Origin: UBA1794 sp050946375
GTDB lineage: Bacteria > Bacteroidota > Bacteroidia > Bacteroidales > Bacteroidaceae
Length of the DNA stretch: 64,000 nucleotides
Direction of reading: 5' to 3'
Assembly: GCA_050946375.1 (NCBI GenBank)
Contig: JBMNUT010000004.1
Span: forward strand, 119,496 to 183,495
Shown: one piece after another, positions 61,191 to 64,000 of the stretch
How positions within the stretch are numbered: position 1 is the stretch's first letter
Layout: the number at the start of each line of letters is the position of its first letter
The notes under the pieces: generated by a model
The model's input: only the letters and a program-made list of their open reading frames with translations
What the model was told of the DNA's origin: nothing
Database searches by the model: none
Program-made: the position numbers and the translations under genes

Positions 61191-62228
61191 ATGGAATACA
61201 TCAAACTTGGAAATTCAGATTTGAACGTGTCCCGCATCTGCATGGGATGTATGGGATTCGGCGACCCTACACAAGGGGCTTGCACCTGGACTATCGGTGA
61301 AGAACAATCAAAAGAAATCATTAAACGGGGATTGGAACTGGGCGTGAATTTCTTTGATACCGCCATCGCGTATCAAAGCGGTACAAGCGAACAGTACGTG
61401 GGGCGTGCTCTCCGCTTCCTTGCTAAACGGGAAGACGTGGTAGTTGCCACCAAGTTCCTGCCCCGTACCGCTGATGAGATTGCCGCGGGGATAACCGGGC
61501 AGCAACATGTAGAACGTATGCTCAACAAGAGCCTTGAAAACCTCGGCATGGACTACGTGGACTTGTATATCTGCCACATGTGGGACTACAACACGCCCAT
61601 CGAGGAAATCATGGAGGGCATGAACAATGCCGTGAAAGCAGGCAAGGTGCGTGCCATCGGCATCTCCAACTGTTTCGCCTGGCAGCTTGCCAAAGCCAAT
61701 GCCATTGCCGAACGTAACGGTTGGGCGAAGTTCGTATCCGTGCAAGGGCATTACAACCTGCTGTTCCGTGAGGAAGAACGTGAAATGGTTCCCCTTTGTG
61801 AGGAGGACAATATCGCCCTGACTCCTTACAGCGCATTGGCGGGCGGTCGTCTCTCCAAACGTCCGGGCGAAACCTCGAAACGCCAGGAAGAAGACGGCGT
61901 AGCCAAGATGAAATACGATGCCACAGCCGAACAGGACGGTATTATCATTGCCCGTGTAGCCGAACTTGCTGACCGTTATGGTGTAACCATGACACAAGTC
62001 GCATTGGCTTGGCTTTTGCGCAAGGTTGCGTCACCCGTAGTCGGAGCTACAAAATTGCACCATATTGACGGGGCTGTAGCTGCCCTCGACCTGAAACTGA
62101 CAGATGAGGATATGACTTATCTGGAGGAAATGTACATTCCACACAAATTGGTGGGTGTCATGGCACTCAACAAAAAGAAGCCGACAGAAAAAGCTACTTG
62201 GTCCACGGGGAATCAGGTTATCAAATAA
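61191..62228 (+). CDS. Aldo/keto reductase, YajO/IolS-like branch
   Basis: A 345-residue NADPH-dependent reductase: RICMGCMGFGDPT opens the barrel, FFDTAIAYQSGTSEQYVGRAL gives Asp and Tyr, VVVATKFLPR gives Lys and DLYICHMWDYNTP gives His. The cofactor region is ASPVVGATKLHHIDGAVAAL. It is distinct from the AKR at 23.5 kb and from the deleted copy just upstream. Last gene of the cluster. Likely works on aldehydes or ketones handled by the SDR neighbour; not proven. Confidence 0.92.
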   Translation: MEYIKLGNSDLNVSRICMGCMGFGDPTQGACTWTIGEEQSKEIIKRGLELGVNFFDTAIAYQSGTSEQYVGRALRFLAKREDVVVATKFLPRTADEIAAGITGQQHVERMLNKSLENLGMDYVDLYICHMWDYNTPIEEIMEGMNNAVKAGKVRAIGISNCFAWQLAKANAIAERNGWAKFVSVQGHYNLLFREEEREMVPLCEEDNIALTPYSALAGGRLSKRPGETSKRQEEDGVAKMKYDATAEQDGIIIARVAELADRYGVTMTQVALAWLLRKVASPVVGATKLHHIDGAVAALDLKLTDEDMTYLEEMYIPHKLVGVMALNKKKPTEKATWSTGNQVIK

Positions 62229-62265
62229 GGACAAACGAAATCAATAAACAGTATAAATCACTACT

Positions 62266-62333
62266 CAACCAACGGGATAGTTATGTAAGTCGCTTCAGAC
62301 ACACTAAGCCACAAACAGCTCTCCCGTTGGTTG
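62266..62333. repeat. 12-bp inverted repeat with 44-nt spacer after the AKR gene
   Basis: CAACCAACGGGA at 62266-62277 is the exact reverse complement of TCCCGTTGGTTG at 62322-62333. As RNA it would be a stem with a large loop and no T-run, so it is not an obvious terminator. It sits at the downstream edge of the accessory cluster. Confidence 0.6.
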
Positions 62334-62384
62334 GTAATACATGAAAAGCCCTTGATATAGGTAACTCATAGGAATAATTTTGTG

Positions 62385-62392
62385 TACCTTTG
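62385..62392 (+). promoter_or_regulatory. -7 box TACCTTTG for mnmE
   Basis: Exact TAnnTTTG match 28 bp before ATG 62421; it overlaps the longer frame from 62382, which is therefore rejected as the start. Confidence 0.6.
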
Positions 62393-62420
62393 CAGAAAAG
62401 TTCTCTACTTTAATAATATA

Positions 62421-63848
62421 ATGAATCCACACGATACTATCTGCGCCATCGCCACCGCACACGGGGGAGCTATCAGCATTATACGAATTTCCGGAGAGAA
62501 TGCCTTTTCGATTGCCGACCAATTATTTTTTCCTACTAAGAAGAATACTTCGCTGGCACAACAGGCTGGCTATACCTTGAGCCACGGGAATATTAAGGAT
62601 GAAGCAGGAAACATTATAGACGAGGTATTGGCTTCGGTATTCCATGCCCCACATTCTTATACGGGCGAAGACAGCGTAGAATTCATGTGCCACGACTCCA
62701 AATATATTCTGGACACGGTGATTCGACTCCTGCTCCAAAAAGGATGCCGCATGGCCGCTCCCGGTGAATATACCCAAAGGGCTTTCCTCAACGGGAAGAT
62801 GGACCTAAGCCAGGCAGAGGCTGTGGCCGAAGTAATAACAGCATCCTCGGCTGCAGCACACCGGGTGGCAATGAATCAGATGAGAGGCGGATTCAGCAGA
62901 GACTTAAACCGTTTACGCGAACAGCTCCTGAAACTGACGGCACTGATGGAACTGGAATTAGACTTCAGCGACCACGAAGAACTGGAATTTGCCGACCGGA
63001 CAGAATTGTCGGAGCTTACAGAAGAAATTAAAAAGACGATCGGACAATTAACCGACTCATTTCAGTTGGGAAATGCCCTGAAAGACGGTATCCCGGTAGC
63101 AATCGTAGGAGAGACAAATGCTGGAAAATCTACTTTGCTGAACGCATTGCTTAACGAAGAAAAGGCAATAGTCAGTGAAATCCACGGTACAACCCGCGAT
63201 GTCATAGAAGATGTCTTACGCATCGGCGATACCTGTTTCCGATTTATCGATACGGCAGGCATTCGTCAGACTACCGACCAAATCGAGAACTTGGGCATCG
63301 AACGCAGTTTCCAGGCTATTGATAAGGCGCAAATCATCTTATTGACTTTCGACGCACAACAGGGAAAAGATACATTCCCCGCATTTTTCAACCAGATACT
63401 GCCCCATCTAAACGGAAAAAAAATCGTCATCGTACAAAACAAGTGCGACAAGATTGCCAATGCGGATTCCGCAGCAACTGAGATTCCCCTCCCCGACTCC
63501 ATACAACAGTTATTAAAGGAATCCCTTCCGGAATGGGAGGTCATCTCAATATCGGCATTGCACAAACAGAACATCGAACAGTTAAAGCAATTATTGGTGG
63601 ATCTTTCAGGCATCGCCGCTATCCATACTGGTGAAACCATCGTAACCAATGCGCGCCACTACGAAGCATTATCTCATGCTTACGAGGCTATATGCCGTGT
63701 CGCAGAAGGCTTAGATACCCAAATCCCCAACGACCTCATAGCTCAAGACTTGCGTGAATGCCTCCATCATCTTGCCGAAATCGCCGGTGAAATCACAACC
63801 GACTCTGTATTATCTCACATATTTTCGCACTTTTGCATCGGAAAGTAG
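62421..63848 (+). CDS. mnmE: tRNA modification GTPase MnmE
   Basis: With MnmG adds cmnm5 to U34 of certain tRNAs. 475 residues: N-terminal THF-binding domain (MNPHDTICAIATAHGGAIS; HSYTGEDSVEFMCH; GCRMAAPGEYTQRAFLNGK), helical domain, then a G domain with G1 GETNAGKST, G2 region HGTTRD, G3 DTAG and G4 NKCD, and the C-terminal CIGK whose cysteine is functional. Intact, with its own promoter. Confidence 0.96.
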   Translation: MNPHDTICAIATAHGGAISIIRISGENAFSIADQLFFPTKKNTSLAQQAGYTLSHGNIKDEAGNIIDEVLASVFHAPHSYTGEDSVEFMCHDSKYILDTVIRLLLQKGCRMAAPGEYTQRAFLNGKMDLSQAEAVAEVITASSAAAHRVAMNQMRGGFSRDLNRLREQLLKLTALMELELDFSDHEELEFADRTELSELTEEIKKTIGQLTDSFQLGNALKDGIPVAIVGETNAGKSTLLNALLNEEKAIVSEIHGTTRDVIEDVLRIGDTCFRFIDTAGIRQTTDQIENLGIERSFQAIDKAQIILLTFDAQQGKDTFPAFFNQILPHLNGKKIVIVQNKCDKIANADSAATEIPLPDSIQQLLKESLPEWEVISISALHKQNIEQLKQLLVDLSGIAAIHTGETIVTNARHYEALSHAYEAICRVAEGLDTQIPNDLIAQDLRECLHHLAEIAGEITTDSVLSHIFSHFCIGK

Positions 63849-63888
63849 ATTCTGCGTGGGAAAGTGAAGCCATTACAAAGAAAATAAT

Positions 63889-63992
63889 AAAATCTGCAAA
63901 AATAAGCCCGTAACACCCTTATTTTCAAGTGTTAAAGTTTGTGCTTATCTTTGCAGATTTTTGTTTCGGGTATTGTTTATTTGCAGATTTTT
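63889..63992. repeat. Three copies of TTTGCAGATTT (one inverted, two direct) at the window end
   Basis: AAAATCTGCAAAAA at 63889-63902 is the inverted form; TTTGCAGATTTTT occurs at 63950-63962 and 63980-63992, 30 bp apart. The first direct copy overlaps a -7 box at 63946. No gene is visible before the edge. Confidence 0.6.
63946..63953 (+). promoter_or_regulatory. -7 box TATCTTTG pointing out of the window
   Basis: Exact TAnnTTTG match; the gene it would serve lies beyond base 64000. Confidence 0.45.
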
Positions 63993-64000
63993 CTTTAACT

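Overview
The window is bacterial and looks like a member of the Bacteroidales, probably Bacteroidaceae; I cannot name the species. The signs are promoters with the Bacteroidetes -7 box TAnnTTTG and few Shine-Dalgarno sites, a Bacteroides-type serine palmitoyltransferase, type IX secretion/gliding families (PorX, PorW/SprE, DUF5103 plug, GldF/GldG) and a GGGtGRT protein. Base composition appears close to half G+C. The window is almost all chromosomal housekeeping; I see no rRNA operon, CRISPR array, prophage, transposase or integrase.

Layout. 1-2.75 kb: the 3' part of a class A penicillin-binding protein and a hexapeptide O-acetyltransferase. 2.9-11 kb: the GGGtGRT protein with an Fe-S scaffold-like partner, divergent from a GldF-GldG fusion, then uvrB and a CBS-domain membrane protein. 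11-16 kb: a giant tandem-ATPase acyl-CoA dehydratase activase and the TetR repressor that probably controls it. 16-23.1 kb: a likely eight-gene operon (purU-hisH-hisA-hisF-hisIE-ftsE-lysC-lysA). 23.5-27.4 kb: an aldo/keto reductase, tRNA-Pro(TGG), and serine palmitoyltransferase divergent from a lipid kinase. 27.5-33 kb: glmS, ugd and a WecA/MraY-type transferase, which supply envelope polysaccharide precursors, plus a coiled-coil membrane protein. 33-39.5 kb: a YghZ-like reductase, a non-SusC TonB receptor, a HAD phosphatase, and a queuosine-precursor transporter with queC. 39.6-46.4 kb: pyrH, birA, tsaE, porX and porW on one strand. 46.6-57.3 kb: an OmpA lipoprotein, mtgA, the DUF5103 plug-like protein, prs, two DUF3857 exported proteins (one apparently a dead transglutaminase), a YggS-like protein, DUF4494, an exported 14-MORN-repeat protein and tRNA-Arg(CCG). 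57.5-62.2 kb: an accessory-looking AraC/CMD/EamA/SDR/AKR cluster containing an internally deleted reductase. 62.4-64 kb: mnmE and the start of a repeat-bearing spacer.

The most unusual signal is a family of short degenerate tandem units, about 20-25 bp each. A unit is an A-run, an imperfect palindrome centred on TGCA, a T-rich run and a C/G-rich linker such as CCCG or CCGG. Units form arrays of 2-7 at a dozen or so places: between divergent promoters, next to or across stop codons, in the uvrB leader, and inside two genes. In ftsE and the activase the array is translated as 7- to 8-residue repeats. I do not recognise it as a described element.

Starts were moved from the longest open frame where a promoter, a ribosome site or family alignment favoured another codon. 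All positions come from reading the sequence by hand; no database search was possible.
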